Notes: a model not told the origin generated them from the letters alone. DNA of 64,000 nt from Martinezella lusitana (GCF_900094565.1 NZ_FMAF01000001.1:620001-684000), one strand, 5' to 3'; positions 28,398-37,506 are shown, counted from the first letter of the stretch. Made by a program: numbers and translations.

Positions 28398-29993
28398 TTA
28401 TTCGGCGATATCGACGCCGTCGAAGCGGTGAACGCCGACCGGATCCTGGAAGTAGCCGGTGACATTCTTCGTCATCGGGATGAACTCTTCAGAATGGTCG
28501 ATGGTCATCCACGGTGCTTCACGCTTGAACACGACCTGGGCCTGTTCGTAGAGCTTGGTGCGCTCCTTGACGTCGGCCGTCTGCTTGGCCTTCTTCACCA
28601 GGTCGTCGAATTCCTTGTTGCACCACTGCGCACGGTTGTTGCCACCGACGGCATCGCAGCCGAGCAGCGTGTCAAGGAAGTTGTCCGGGTCGCCGTTGTC
28701 GCCGGTCCAGCCGAGGATGGCCGCGCCGTCGCGGTCCTTGGCGGAGGAAAGCTTCAGATACTGAGCCCAGTCATAGGTGACGATCTCGACCTTGACGCCG
28801 ATTTTGCCAAGGTCAGCCTGCATCAGCTCGGCAGCGCGGCGTGCATTCAGCATGTAGGGACGCGACACCGGCATCGCCCAAATCTTCATGCTGAGATCCT
28901 TGACGCCAGCCTTTTCAAGCATCTTCTTGGCTTCGTCAGGGTTGTATTTATCGTCCTTGACGTCCTTGTTATAGGACCACATGGTCGGCGGGATCGGGTT
29001 GGTCGCGACCGAAGCCGAACCCTGGAAGACGGCGTCGACGATGGCCTGCTTGTTGACGGCCATGTTGAGCGCCTTGCGCACTTCGACCTTGTCGAAAGGC
29101 GCGATCAGCGTGTTGTAGGCGAGGTAAGAAACGTTCAAGCCGGCCTGCTCGAGAACCTTGAGGTTCTTGTCAGCCTTCAGATCCTTGATGTCGGCCGCGT
29201 TCGGGTACGGCATGATATTGCACTCGCCGGACTTCAGCTTCTGCGCGCGGACGGATGCATCCGGCGTGATCGCAAAGACGAGATCGTCGATCTTTTCCTT
29301 GCCCTTGAAATAGGTCTCGTTTGCCTTGTAGCGGATGACGGCATCCGGCTGGTAGGCGACGAAGGTGAACGGGCCGGTGCCGAGCGGCTGCTGGTTCATC
29401 TGCTCCATCTTCTTGTCGGCCTGGAGCTTGTCTGCATATTCCTTCGACAGGATCGAGCCGAAGTCCATGGCGAGGTCCGCGAGGAACGGGGCTTCCGGAT
29501 GGTTCAGCACGAATTTGACGGTAAGGTCGTCAACCTTGTCGATCGACTTGATCAGCTTGGTGAAGCCCATGCCATCAGCATATTCGTAGGAACCGCCGGC
29601 GACATACTTGGCCCAGGGGCCGTCTGCACTGATCTGACGGCCGATGGAGAAAATAACGTCATCGGCATTGAGGTCACGCGTCGGCGTGAAGAAATCGGTC
29701 GTCTGGAACTTTACACCCTTGCGCAGCTTGAAGGTGTATTCCTTGCCGTCGGGGGAAACGGTCCAGCTTTCGGCGAGGCCAGGTTCGACCTCGGTGCTGC
29801 CGTGCTTGAATTCGACGAGGCGGCTGTAGACCGTACGCGAAGAAGCATCGAACGTGGTACCGGCAGTATAAATTCCCGGATCGAATCCTTCCGGCGAGCC
29901 CTCCGAGCAATAAACGAGTGTTTTCGACCAGGCGGACGTCGCCATGACCGAAGTCAAGGCTGTCACTGCCAGCAGGACAGAGATCTTTTTCAT
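28398..29993 (-). CDS. dppA: peptide ABC transporter substrate-binding protein DppA
   Basis: A 531-residue periplasmic binding protein (SBP family 5). The Sec signal is residues 1-23 (MKKISVLLAVTALTSVM then ATSAWSK). Typical family segments are AESWTVSPDGKEYTFKLRKG and QPLGTGPFTFVAYQ. Cys residues 29 (YCSEG), about 258 (SGEC) and the pair in LLGCDAVGGNNRAQWC may form disulfides as in DppA. It is first in dppABCDF. A 342-bp A/T-rich leader region precedes it. Confidence 0.95.
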   Translation of the reverse strand: MKKISVLLAVTALTSVMATSAWSKTLVYCSEGSPEGFDPGIYTAGTTFDASSRTVYSRLVEFKHGSTEVEPGLAESWTVSPDGKEYTFKLRKGVKFQTTDFFTPTRDLNADDVIFSIGRQISADGPWAKYVAGGSYEYADGMGFTKLIKSIDKVDDLTVKFVLNHPEAPFLADLAMDFGSILSKEYADKLQADKKMEQMNQQPLGTGPFTFVAYQPDAVIRYKANETYFKGKEKIDDLVFAITPDASVRAQKLKSGECNIMPYPNAADIKDLKADKNLKVLEQAGLNVSYLAYNTLIAPFDKVEVRKALNMAVNKQAIVDAVFQGSASVATNPIPPTMWSYNKDVKDDKYNPDEAKKMLEKAGVKDLSMKIWAMPVSRPYMLNARRAAELMQADLGKIGVKVEIVTYDWAQYLKLSSAKDRDGAAILGWTGDNGDPDNFLDTLLGCDAVGGNNRAQWCNKEFDDLVKKAKQTADVKERTKLYEQAQVVFKREAPWMTIDHSEEFIPMTKNVTGYFQDPVGVHRFDGVDIAE

Positions 29994-30276
29994 GATATCG
30001 TTTCCCAGGTTTGTTATTCTTTTGAAGCCGTGGACACCCCAGAGGTTCCCTTCCGGATCGGGCCGATGGAACTTTATTTTAAGTTTGAAAGCAACAAGCG
30101 CCGCCTAAATTTTTTCCAAATTATGGAGTTTGGAAATTTTTGGACAAAAAAGCCTTTGAATTGGTAATAATCTGGCAAAATTTTGCGCCGATTTAGCAGT
30201 TTCAGAATGATTTGACATTTTACTCTTGCAATCGGCTAACCCTCTATTGCCTCGATAGGAGGCAATACCAACAAAA
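29994..30276. promoter_or_regulatory. A/T-rich dppA upstream region
   Basis: This stretch between dppA and the rirA terminator is far richer in A/T than its surroundings. It contains an inverted repeat tttccaaa/tttggaaa (30113-30120, 30129-30136) and a second, tattgcctc/gaggcaata, with a 5-base loop (30245-30267). It must hold the dppA promoter and may carry operators. I cannot place -35/-10 boxes with confidence and see no ORF. Confidence 0.45.
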
Positions 30277-30305
30277 ATCCGCAGCGGCCGGAGGCAACTG
30301 CGGAT
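30271..30305 (-). terminator. intrinsic terminator of rirA
   Basis: On the minus strand an 8-bp stem ATCCGCAG/CTGCGGAT (30305-30298 with 30284-30277) around a 13-base loop is followed by TTTTTG. It lies about 30 bases after the rirA stop and separates rirA from dppA. Confidence 0.85.
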
Positions 30306-30335
30306 CGCAAACATGATGGAATTCGCGAAGGGCGA

Positions 30336-30824
30336 TCAGGCTGCGGGAGCGGCGATCCGCGGCTTCTTGGCGATCGCCCGGTGATCCAGATCAGTCAGGC
30401 CGAGCAGGAAGTTGATCTGCGGACGCGCCTTGACCAGATCGTCGATGGAATATTCCGTCAAAACATCGAAGAAAGCGTTCAAAGCCTTGCGCAGCGCCGT
30501 ATTGAGACCGCAGCTATCCACCAGCGGACATTCCACCACGCCCTCTTCGAAGCACTCCGCCATGGCGAAGCTATCCTCGGTGACACGAACGACGTCAAAA
30601 AGGCTGATGGCGGTCGCAGGCCTGCCGAGGCGCACGCCGCCGTTGCGGCCGCGTACGGTTTCGACGAGACCTGCCTTCGTCAGCGGCTGCAGAATCTTGA
30701 AGAGGAAAAGCTCGGAAACGCTGTATGCCTTGGCGATTTCCGGGATGCGGCTCAAATGGCCGTCGTTGGCGGCGCAATACATCAACATGCGCACCGCGTA
30801 ATTGGTCTGTTTCGTCAAGCGCAT
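30336..30824 (-). CDS. rirA: Rrf2-family rhizobial iron regulator RirA
   Basis: A 162-residue Fe-S-cluster-sensing repressor of iron-uptake genes. The N-terminal winged HTH (MRLTKQTNYAVRMLMYCAAN; AYSVSELFLFKILQPLTKAG) is followed by cluster-ligand cysteines Cys91, Cys99 and Cys105 (ECFEEGVVECPLVDSC). These features closely match RirA of Rhizobium and Agrobacterium. ATG 30824 has AGGAG 7 bases upstream. It is a single gene with its own terminator. When iron is replete, the clustered form represses siderophore and haem uptake genes; none are in this window. Confidence 0.95.
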   Translation of the reverse strand: MRLTKQTNYAVRMLMYCAANDGHLSRIPEIAKAYSVSELFLFKILQPLTKAGLVETVRGRNGGVRLGRPATAISLFDVVRVTEDSFAMAECFEEGVVECPLVDSCGLNTALRKALNAFFDVLTEYSIDDLVKARPQINFLLGLTDLDHRAIAKKPRIAAPAA

Positions 30825-30944
30825 GCCGATCTCCTGGAATCGAGGCTGCTTAGGGGGTCGATCCGTATATAGAGACTTTCTTAGTTTTGAACAATTCCAA
30901 AATATGAAATTCATATTCACGTTATTCTGACGGCGCCGACTTGC

Positions 30945-32042
30945 TCATCCGCCCGTCCTCGCCTGCTTCTCCTGCAGTTCCCTGGCATAATCGAGGATCG
31001 CCTGCTTGCGCTCCGGCGTACCCGGATGGGTCGACAGCATGCTGGTATCACCATGATCATCGAGCTTGGCTTCGAGGAGATCGAAGAAGCGCGACAACGC
31101 TGCCGGGTCTTCGCCGGCGGCCAGCATCAGCTCCACCGAGCGGCGGTCGGCCTGCGCCTCGGCTTGCCGGGAGTAGGAAAGCGCGAGAAGGCCGCCGCCC
31201 TGTGTCAATACGTCGTGAACGCCAGAACCCACGTCTCCGGCGATCAGCAACACGAGACCGGCGACACCGGCGGCGCTATACAGCTGGCGGAGGCTGTGCT
31301 TGTATTCGACGTGACCGATCTCATGGCCGAGCACGGCGGTGATCATCTCCTTGTCGCCGCCGGCCAGCTCGACGAGCTGATCGGTCAGGACGAGATTGCC
31401 GTCCGGCAGCGCGAAGGCGTTGGGGCCGATGAGGCCGCCATCGCGGAAATTCAGATGATAGCGGCCCGCACCGCCCTCAGCGTTCGCGGTTATCCTGGTA
31501 AAATCATCGCGAATTTCCGCCTGCTGCGCCTCGAGAAGCTTGCTGGGGCCGAAGGTCACTCGATCCAATGTCTTCAGCGTTCCCGCCGACATCATCTTCG
31601 GCACCACCGGCGGCGTTACCAAGACGGCGACCTCCACGAGGGCCGGCACTGCATAGCGATAGATGATCGAGGCCAGGACGAATACCGCCAGGGCGAAGGC
31701 GATCAGCCGGGGGCGGACGATCTCGAGCCGATGAACAAAGCTGCTGCGCTTTTCGCCGCGGCTTTGCAGATAGGCATCGACGGCGTCGTTATCGCGGGTT
31801 TCGAAAACCGATTCGTTTCCGAACACGATACGGCGCGGGATGGAGCCCACGCGCTGGCTGACGTCGATATCGGAGCGGATGCCCCAGGCAAGCCGCTTGC
31901 TCGCGTCTCCCTCTTCGTCAGACAGCACGATGAGCGATCCGCCGACATCCAACAGCCGGGCCGGAACCTCCCGGCTGGAATGCGGCGGATGCCAGATGCC
32001 CGTCGCGATCGCTTGCGGATCAGAAGCCAAAGTCGAATCCAT
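30945..32042 (-). CDS. M48 family metallopeptidase
   Basis: A 365-residue membrane zinc protease. An N-terminal domain is followed by a hydrophobic segment (LIAFALAVFVLASIIYRYAV), then the M48 catalytic core with HEIGHVEYKH and the downstream Glu ligand in EAQADRRSVELM. Related proteins (HtpX/BepA/LoiP group) degrade misfolded envelope proteins. The start at 32042 overlaps the DUF898 gene by 23 bases, implying co-transcription; ATG 32048 is also possible. Confidence 0.85.
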   Translation of the reverse strand: MDSTLASDPQAIATGIWHPPHSSREVPARLLDVGGSLIVLSDEEGDASKRLAWGIRSDIDVSQRVGSIPRRIVFGNESVFETRDNDAVDAYLQSRGEKRSSFVHRLEIVRPRLIAFALAVFVLASIIYRYAVPALVEVAVLVTPPVVPKMMSAGTLKTLDRVTFGPSKLLEAQQAEIRDDFTRITANAEGGAGRYHLNFRDGGLIGPNAFALPDGNLVLTDQLVELAGGDKEMITAVLGHEIGHVEYKHSLRQLYSAAGVAGLVLLIAGDVGSGVHDVLTQGGGLLALSYSRQAEAQADRRSVELMLAAGEDPAALSRFFDLLEAKLDDHGDTSMLSTHPGTPERKQAILDYARELQEKQARTGG

Positions 32043-33087
32043 CGACATCGAGATATTCCGCGCTGATGGCGTTGCCGGTCGAGCGGATCTGGTCGAAGAC
32101 CACGCCGATTTCACCGTCGACATGGACAGCAGTATGCTCGGTAAGAAAAACTTGCATGCGCACTGCCGCCCAGGGGCGCATCAATCCGAGGGTTACCAAG
32201 GTGACAACGACATTGGAAATCGCAATCCACGCATAGCGCCGGCGACCGAGATCGCTCCTGAGCTGATGGCGATGATCGATCATCGCGGCCGACCAGATGA
32301 TGTTGCGCACCGTCGCGCGATAGTAGAGGCCGGCCAATATGTAAATCGGGAAAATAAGCACAATCATCCAATGCCACAGGCTGATGCTACCCATTCCCCG
32401 ACCCATCGAGTTGCCGCTGAAACCGCCCGCGGCAGCACCGAAAAGCCCCAAGATCACGAGGCCGGCGATCACAATCGCGACTACGGTGATGAACGCCTCG
32501 TACAGCGCGCCCAATCGCGGCTCGGTCGAGAAGGGTCGATCTCCGTAACGCAGATTGTCGAAGACGTATTTATAGAACCAGCGGGTTGCGACCGGAGACA
32601 GCAGCCCGACCGATATCACCGTTACCAGGGTACCCAGGAAGATCGCCTTGAACGCGCCGCCATAGGTCCCGACGAAATCGAAGCGCACATTGCGATAGCT
32701 TGTCACGCGCGCATTGAACCTCAGTCCGCGCATGAGAAACCATGGGAATACCACAAGCATGACAGGCCAGATCGCCAGCACCGCCAACGGCGCCACGTGT
32801 GAAAGTATATTCACCACGATAAGAAAGCCGAACACGATCAGCCGGCCGATGAGTATCTGTTTGCCCTTGGCATGATATTCGAAGCTGTGGCCCAGAAGGG
32901 CGGTATTCCCATAAAAATACCGGTTGCGGCGTACTTTTGCCCAGGCCGAATAGATGCCCAACGTAACGATCGTCAGCAGAATATTGACGATCCAGATGCC
33001 GAAATATTCGGAGGCGTTGCCCGTGAAGGAAGCCCTTTGGAAAAAGGGCTTTCCGCCCAACGGATAGCTTTGCTCGACAGTTGCCAT
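32020..33087 (-). CDS. DUF898 (YjgN-like) membrane protein
   Basis: A 355-residue multi-pass membrane protein with at least six hydrophobic helices. It has repeated DUF898 features FTGNASEYFGIWIVN and LGIYSAWAKVRRNRYFYGNT, plus a second half with YRATVRNIIW. The family has no known biochemical role. It overlaps the M48 protease gene, so the two likely work together at the inner membrane, a pairing worth noting because both are structurally envelope proteins. Confidence 0.85.
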   Translation of the reverse strand: MATVEQSYPLGGKPFFQRASFTGNASEYFGIWIVNILLTIVTLGIYSAWAKVRRNRYFYGNTALLGHSFEYHAKGKQILIGRLIVFGFLIVVNILSHVAPLAVLAIWPVMLVVFPWFLMRGLRFNARVTSYRNVRFDFVGTYGGAFKAIFLGTLVTVISVGLLSPVATRWFYKYVFDNLRYGDRPFSTEPRLGALYEAFITVVAIVIAGLVILGLFGAAAGGFSGNSMGRGMGSISLWHWMIVLIFPIYILAGLYYRATVRNIIWSAAMIDHRHQLRSDLGRRRYAWIAISNVVVTLVTLGLMRPWAAVRMQVFLTEHTAVHVDGEIGVVFDQIRSTGNAISAEYLDVDGFDFGF

Positions 33088-33315
33088 ATTGTAGTCCCCT
33101 ACCCCACGAGAGGACGAGCGTTTCCCGGAGGCACCTCACATGAGCACGGGCCGCGGGGAGATGTGTTGCGCGACACACCACTCGCCTTACCGTTGCACTT
33201 GAGAGCAGGAAAATAAGCGCCGATCAACGGAAAAATATCCGACGGCAGCATTCGCCCGCCAGGGGGGCAAATAGCCCCCGTAGCTGCAACCTTAATGCCA
33301 CACTGGCCTGGGTGC

Positions 33316-33666
33316 TCAGGGCGCGGAGACCCAGACGGCCATTTCGCAGCCGCCCGGCTCGCGGAAGTGAAAGCGTCGGCCGCCGGGGAAATCGAAGGCA
33401 GGACGGGTTATGACGCCGCCGGCGAATTCGACTGCGCGCTGGGCCTCTTCCAGATCGGTGGTGCGCACCACAGGCAGCGGCGCCCCGGCCGCTTCCCCCG
33501 CATCGCCGTCGATGCCGGCGTCTATACCCGCCGCCTCGATAACATGGTAGGTCGGCCCGTAGCTGACAAAGCTCCAATCGAAAGCTTCCTGGAAGAAGCG
33601 CCGGGTTTTCAGGCCATCTTTCGACGGAAATTCAAGATAGTCGATCTGATAGGTCACGGACACCAT
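33316..33666 (-). CDS. VOC/glyoxalase family protein
   Basis: A 116-residue vicinal-oxygen-chelate protein. It opens VSVTYQIDYLEFPSKD, has TRRFFQEAFDWSFVSYG and closes with RRFHFREPGGCEMAVWV. ATG 33666 (MVSVTY) is preceded by GGGAGGA. Metal ligands and substrate are not resolved. It is isolated between DUF898 and mmsA. A small G/C hairpin (gggggc/gccccc, 33263-33279) lies after it. Confidence 0.8.
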   Translation of the reverse strand: MVSVTYQIDYLEFPSKDGLKTRRFFQEAFDWSFVSYGPTYHVIEAAGIDAGIDGDAGEAAGAPLPVVRTTDLEEAQRAVEFAGGVITRPAFDFPGGRRFHFREPGGCEMAVWVSAP

Positions 33667-33746
33667 GCGGTCCTCCCACTGTTCTTGTTTTGTTCTAGAG
33701 CAAAACAATGGCGTAGACAAGCTCACTCTACCCAAAACAATCGCAA

Positions 33747-33784
33747 CAAAAAACCGCCGCCCGGAAATATGTCGGACGGCGGTT
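33747..33784 (-). terminator. intrinsic terminator of mmsA
   Basis: On the minus strand a 12-bp stem AACCGCCGTCCG/CGGGCGGCGGTT (one G-U pair) is followed by TTTTTTG. It sits 25 bases after the mmsA stop. Confidence 0.9.
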
Positions 33785-33808
33785 GAAATCATTCGATAAT
33801 GGCGATCC

Positions 33809-35305
33809 TTATTTCATCGTCGGCATGACGAATTCGGCGCCATCCTTGATGCCGGACGGCCAGCGGGCGGTGATCGTCTTGGTGCGCGTCCAGAACTTGA
33901 TCGAGTCCGTGCCGTGCTGGTTGAGATCGCCGAAGCTGGAAGCCTTCCAGCCGCCGAAGGAATGATAGGCGAGCGGAACCGGGATCGGAACGTTGACGCC
34001 GATCATGCCGATGTTGATGCGCGAGGCGAAATCGCGGGCAGCATCGCCGTCGCGGGTGTAGATGGCGACGCCATTGCCATATTCATGCTTCATCGGCAGG
34101 TCGAGCGCGTCTTCATAGTTCTTGGCACGGACGACGGACAGAACCGGTCCGAAGATCTCGGTCTTGTAGATATCCATGCTCGGCGTGACGTGGTCGAACA
34201 GCGAGCCGCCAACGAAATAGCCGTCTTCATATCCCTGCAGCTTGAAGCCACGGCCATCGACGACGAGCTTGGCGCCCTCTTCGACACCGCGGTCGATCAG
34301 GCCGTTGACGCGGTTATAAGCGTCCTTGGTGACGAGCGGACCCATATCGGCCTTGTCATCGGTATAAGGACCGATGCGCAGGGATTCGATCTTCGGCACC
34401 AGCTTCTCGACGAGGCGGTTGGCCGTGTCCTCGCCGACCGGTACCGCGACAGAAATCGCCATGCAGCGCTCGCCGGCCGAGCCATAGCCGGCGCCCATCA
34501 GGGCGTTGACGGCCTGATCCATGTCGGCGTCCGGCATGATGATCATGTGGTTCTTGGCGCCGCCGAAGCACTGGGCGCGCTTGCCGTTCATGGCAGCCGT
34601 GCCGTAAACGTAACGGGCGATCGGCGTGGAGCCGACGAAGGAAATGGCAGCGATATCCGGATCGGCCAGGATGGCGTCGACCGCAGCCTTGTCGCCGTTG
34701 ACGACGTTGAGGATGCCTGCCGGCAGGCCGGCTTCGATGATCAGTTCGGCCAGGCGGATCGGCAGGGAAGGATCGCGCTCGGAAGGCTTCAGGATGAAAG
34801 CGTTGCCGCAGGCGATCGCCGGAGCGAACATCCACATCGGGATCATGCCCGGAAAATTGAACGGCGTGATGCCGGCGCCGATGCCAACCGGCTGGCGAAT
34901 GGAATACATGTCGATCGCCGGGCCGGCGCCCTCGGTGAACTCGCCCTTGGCGAGATGCGGAATGCCGCAGACGAATTCGCAGACTTCCAGGCCACGGATG
35001 ATGTCACCCTTGGAATCCTCGATCGTCTTGCCGTGCTCCTTGGAGAGCATCTCGGCCAGCTCGTCCATGTGCTTGTTCAGAAGCTCGACGAATTTGAAGA
35101 AAACGCGGGCGCGGCGCTGCGGGTTGGTGGCCGCCCATTTGGGCTGCGCTGCCTTGGCATTTTCGACCGCTGCGCGGATCTCCGCGACGCTGGCGAGCGC
35201 GACAGTCGCCTGCACTTCGCCGGTTGCCGGATTGTAGACGATGGCTGTGCGTCCGCTGGTGCCGGCGACGTGCTTGCCGCCGATGAAATGACCGATCTCT
35301 TGCAT
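33809..35305 (-). CDS. mmsA: methylmalonate-semialdehyde dehydrogenase (CoA-acylating)
   Basis: A 498-residue NAD- and CoA-dependent aldehyde dehydrogenase converting methylmalonate semialdehyde to propionyl-CoA, and malonate semialdehyde to acetyl-CoA, in valine and inositol/beta-alanine catabolism. The catalytic Cys281 is in GSAGERCMAIS, and the NAD site includes ITPFNFPGMIPMWM and FVGSTPIA. No family Glu base is needed for CoA-acylating members. ATG 35305 has GAGGAGG upstream. It is divergent from the LysR gene at 35418, probably its regulator, and ends at a strong terminator. Confidence 0.94.
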   Translation of the reverse strand: MQEIGHFIGGKHVAGTSGRTAIVYNPATGEVQATVALASVAEIRAAVENAKAAQPKWAATNPQRRARVFFKFVELLNKHMDELAEMLSKEHGKTIEDSKGDIIRGLEVCEFVCGIPHLAKGEFTEGAGPAIDMYSIRQPVGIGAGITPFNFPGMIPMWMFAPAIACGNAFILKPSERDPSLPIRLAELIIEAGLPAGILNVVNGDKAAVDAILADPDIAAISFVGSTPIARYVYGTAAMNGKRAQCFGGAKNHMIIMPDADMDQAVNALMGAGYGSAGERCMAISVAVPVGEDTANRLVEKLVPKIESLRIGPYTDDKADMGPLVTKDAYNRVNGLIDRGVEEGAKLVVDGRGFKLQGYEDGYFVGGSLFDHVTPSMDIYKTEIFGPVLSVVRAKNYEDALDLPMKHEYGNGVAIYTRDGDAARDFASRINIGMIGVNVPIPVPLAYHSFGGWKASSFGDLNQHGTDSIKFWTRTKTITARWPSGIKDGAEFVMPTMK

Positions 35306-35353
35306 GGATGTGCCTCCTCGTTTTCTTGGATGTATACAGGATCGCACTTCAAT

Positions 35354-35404
35354 TTGCACAAATCAATGAGCTGCTATAAGCAACCGTTGTGCAAAAATTA
35401 AAGC
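35354..35404. promoter_or_regulatory. candidate LysR operator between mmsA and its regulator
   Basis: ttgcacaa (35354-35361) and ttgtgcaa (35397-35404) form an 8-bp inverted repeat, 35 bases apart, in the 112-bp interval between divergent mmsA and LysR genes. The geometry fits a LysR recognition and activation site pair. Confidence 0.5.
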
Positions 35405-35417
35405 CCTGGATGCGCAT

Positions 35418-36299
35418 ATGGATTGGGATGATGTCCGCATGTTTCTCGCCGTCGCCCGCACGGGGCAGATTCTGGCGGCCTCCAAGCGGCTCGGCGTCAA
35501 CCATGCCACGCTCTCCCGGCGGGTGACGACGCTGGAGGAGCGGCTGAAGACACGGCTGCTGGTGCGCCGCACCAATGGCTGCGAGCTGACAGCAGAGGGC
35601 GAGATCTTCCTGCATGCGGCGGAGCGCATGGAAACCGAGATGCTGCGCGCGCAGGCAAGCGTCGGCCACCTCGACAGCGCCATTACCGGCACGGTGCGCA
35701 TCGGCGCGCCTGACGGTTTCGGCGTCTCCTTCCTGGCGCCTAGGCTCGGACGGCTGATCGCGCGTTATCCGGAGCTGCGCATCCAGCTCGTGCCGGTGCC
35801 TCGCTCCTTTTCGCTGTCACAGCGCGAGGCCGACATCGCGATCACGCTCGAGCGCCCCGAGCAGGGCCGCCTGGTCTCCTCCAAGCTGACGGATTACACG
35901 CTCGGCCTCTATGCCTCGAAAGCCTATCTGGAGCAGGCAGGCCTGCCCGATAGCGTGGAAGCGCTGAAGCTGCATCCGCGCATCGGCTATGTCGAGGACC
36001 TGATCTTCACCGCCTCGCTAAATTTCTCCGGCGAGATCATGCGCAGCTGGGATGCCTCTTTCGAAATCTCCACCTCCATCGGCCAGACGGAAGCGGTTCG
36101 CTCCGGCGCCGGCATCGGCATCCTGCACGATTACATCGCCAGGCAATTCCCGGAACTCACCCGCATCCTGCCCGATATCTCCATCAAGCGCGCCTATTGG
36201 ACTGTTTATCACGAAAGTGCCCGCGATCTCGTGCGAGTGCGCACCGTGTCGGATTTCCTGCAGGAACTGGTCAGCGAAGAACGGCGGATGTTCCTGTAA
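35418..36299 (+). CDS. LysR family transcriptional regulator
   Basis: A 293-residue LysR regulator with HTH MFLAVARTGQILAASKRLGV then NHATLSRRVTTLE (residues 8-42), followed by the effector domain. It is divergent from mmsA with an inverted repeat between, and similar regulators flank mmsA in other rhizobia. It probably controls mmsA and itself. ATG 35418 has only a weak ribosome site. Confidence 0.88.
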   Translation: MDWDDVRMFLAVARTGQILAASKRLGVNHATLSRRVTTLEERLKTRLLVRRTNGCELTAEGEIFLHAAERMETEMLRAQASVGHLDSAITGTVRIGAPDGFGVSFLAPRLGRLIARYPELRIQLVPVPRSFSLSQREADIAITLERPEQGRLVSSKLTDYTLGLYASKAYLEQAGLPDSVEALKLHPRIGYVEDLIFTASLNFSGEIMRSWDASFEISTSIGQTEAVRSGAGIGILHDYIARQFPELTRILPDISIKRAYWTVYHESARDLVRVRTVSDFLQELVSEERRMFL

Positions 36300-36313
36300 A
36301 GGCCCGCCTCGCC

Positions 36314-36472
36314 CTAAGCATGTTTCGGCGGCTCCTCGTTCTCATCAGGATTGGGCACGGGAATTTCATCCGGCATCCTATCCGGATCCGGCTCCTCAAT
36401 CGGCGGCTTCGGTGCCCAACCCGGATCAGGCATCGGTGGCGTCTCGGGAATCGGCTCGCGCGGCACGGACAT
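36314..36472 (-). CDS. small proline-rich protein
   Basis: A 52-residue peptide rich in Pro, Asp and Glu (PIPETPPMPDPGWAPKPPIE; IPVPNPDENEEPPK) with no predicted structure. ATG 36472 has GGAAGGAA upstream; an upstream extension is unlikely to be translated. It converges with the LysR gene, the stops being about 15 bases apart. Similar short Pro-rich proteins occur in rhizobia without known function. Confidence 0.6.
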   Translation of the reverse strand: MSVPREPIPETPPMPDPGWAPKPPIEEPDPDRMPDEIPVPNPDENEEPPKHA

Positions 36473-36680
36473 GCCAGTTCCTTCCGTCTTGTTGCTGATA
36501 TTGGCTAACGGTCGGGAGCAGGCAGGGTTCCATAGGAAGTCTCGCTGGTCCATCGTCGGAGGCCGGCACCGCGTCCTCGCCGTGCAAGACTTTCGGTTTT
36601 ATTTGCGCATGCGGCCAGCTCGTGCATAAGTAGAGTGGCAGGCTTTCATTTCATTCGAGCAGATTCCGAGGGAGCGCTTG

Positions 36681-37394
36681 ATGCTGAAAGGCGGGGTATT
36701 CTTCACGGCGCTTGCCGTTGGTCTCAGCGCATGCACGACTGTCGACTTTTCACAGCTTGCTCCGGCGACGCTAACCGGCAGCCTGTTGGTGATGTGGGTT
36801 GGCGAGGGTGATTCCAGCGGAGATGGCAAGTTCGTCTTCGTTCCCGATCCTGCCGATCCCTTGACGTTCCGCCGAGCTGATCGCTCTCTACCCGGCGCCG
36901 AAATCCAGCCCGGCTTGATGTACACGGACGGTGGCTCTATTCCGAAGATCGCGCAGGTCTTCAAAGGATTGTCGCCGTGGGGTTATGCGCCGGCCTACAT
37001 GATCCACGACTGGCTGTTCACGGCGCACCATTGCATTGTGGATGGCGAGAATAGCAAGCGGTTCGACCAGGTACGCAACGTGTCGTTCGAGGATTCCGCC
37101 AAGATACTCGGCGAGGCCATCCGGGGGATGGTGAAAGCAAATAAAGTTCAGCAGAACGATATAGCCGGAACAGCCATCACCGCCGCGGTGGGCAGCAGCA
37201 TTGCTGAAAGCCTCTGGAACAAACAGGGTGCCTGCAGCGCCTCCAAAGTCAAACCCGAGGATATCGCCGCAGTCGAAAGCGCCATCCCCGGCGCCGCGCC
37301 GCGCGCCGTGCGAAAGACATTCAGAGTTCCCCCCGAGACGCCCGCAATACCACCACGTGGCCGCGCTACGATCGTGTCGCGGATTACATTCTAA
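36681..37394 (+). CDS. DUF1353-like lipoprotein
   Basis: A 237-residue protein with a lipoprotein signal (residues 1-17, VFFTALAVGLSACTT, Cys at the lipobox). The central part carries the DUF1353-type sequence YTDGGSIPKIAQ and GYAPAYMIHDWLF, ending in a Pro-rich tail. DUF1353 proteins often occur in phage tail regions, but no phage genes surround it. ATG 36681 has GGGAG 6 bases upstream. Function unknown. Confidence 0.72.
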   Translation: MLKGGVFFTALAVGLSACTTVDFSQLAPATLTGSLLVMWVGEGDSSGDGKFVFVPDPADPLTFRRADRSLPGAEIQPGLMYTDGGSIPKIAQVFKGLSPWGYAPAYMIHDWLFTAHHCIVDGENSKRFDQVRNVSFEDSAKILGEAIRGMVKANKVQQNDIAGTAITAAVGSSIAESLWNKQGACSASKVKPEDIAAVESAIPGAAPRAVRKTFRVPPETPAIPPRGRATIVSRITF

Positions 37395-37506
37395 GAGCAT
37401 CTCCCGGTGAGTCCCAAGAAGCGCGCGACACGGCGCTCAGATGAGGCTACGCTGGACAAGGGCATCCCGTGGTCTAGTTATTTCAGGAGCACTTTGGGGA
37501 GTAAGG

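Noticed and set aside
28395..30167. A 590-codon plus-strand frame opposite dppA
   Set aside because: dppA with its signal peptide and family motifs explains this strand pair; the opposite frame has no recognisable domain.
36681..37394. Prophage remnant suggested by the DUF1353-like protein
   Set aside because: No other phage-type gene, integrase or attachment site is nearby.
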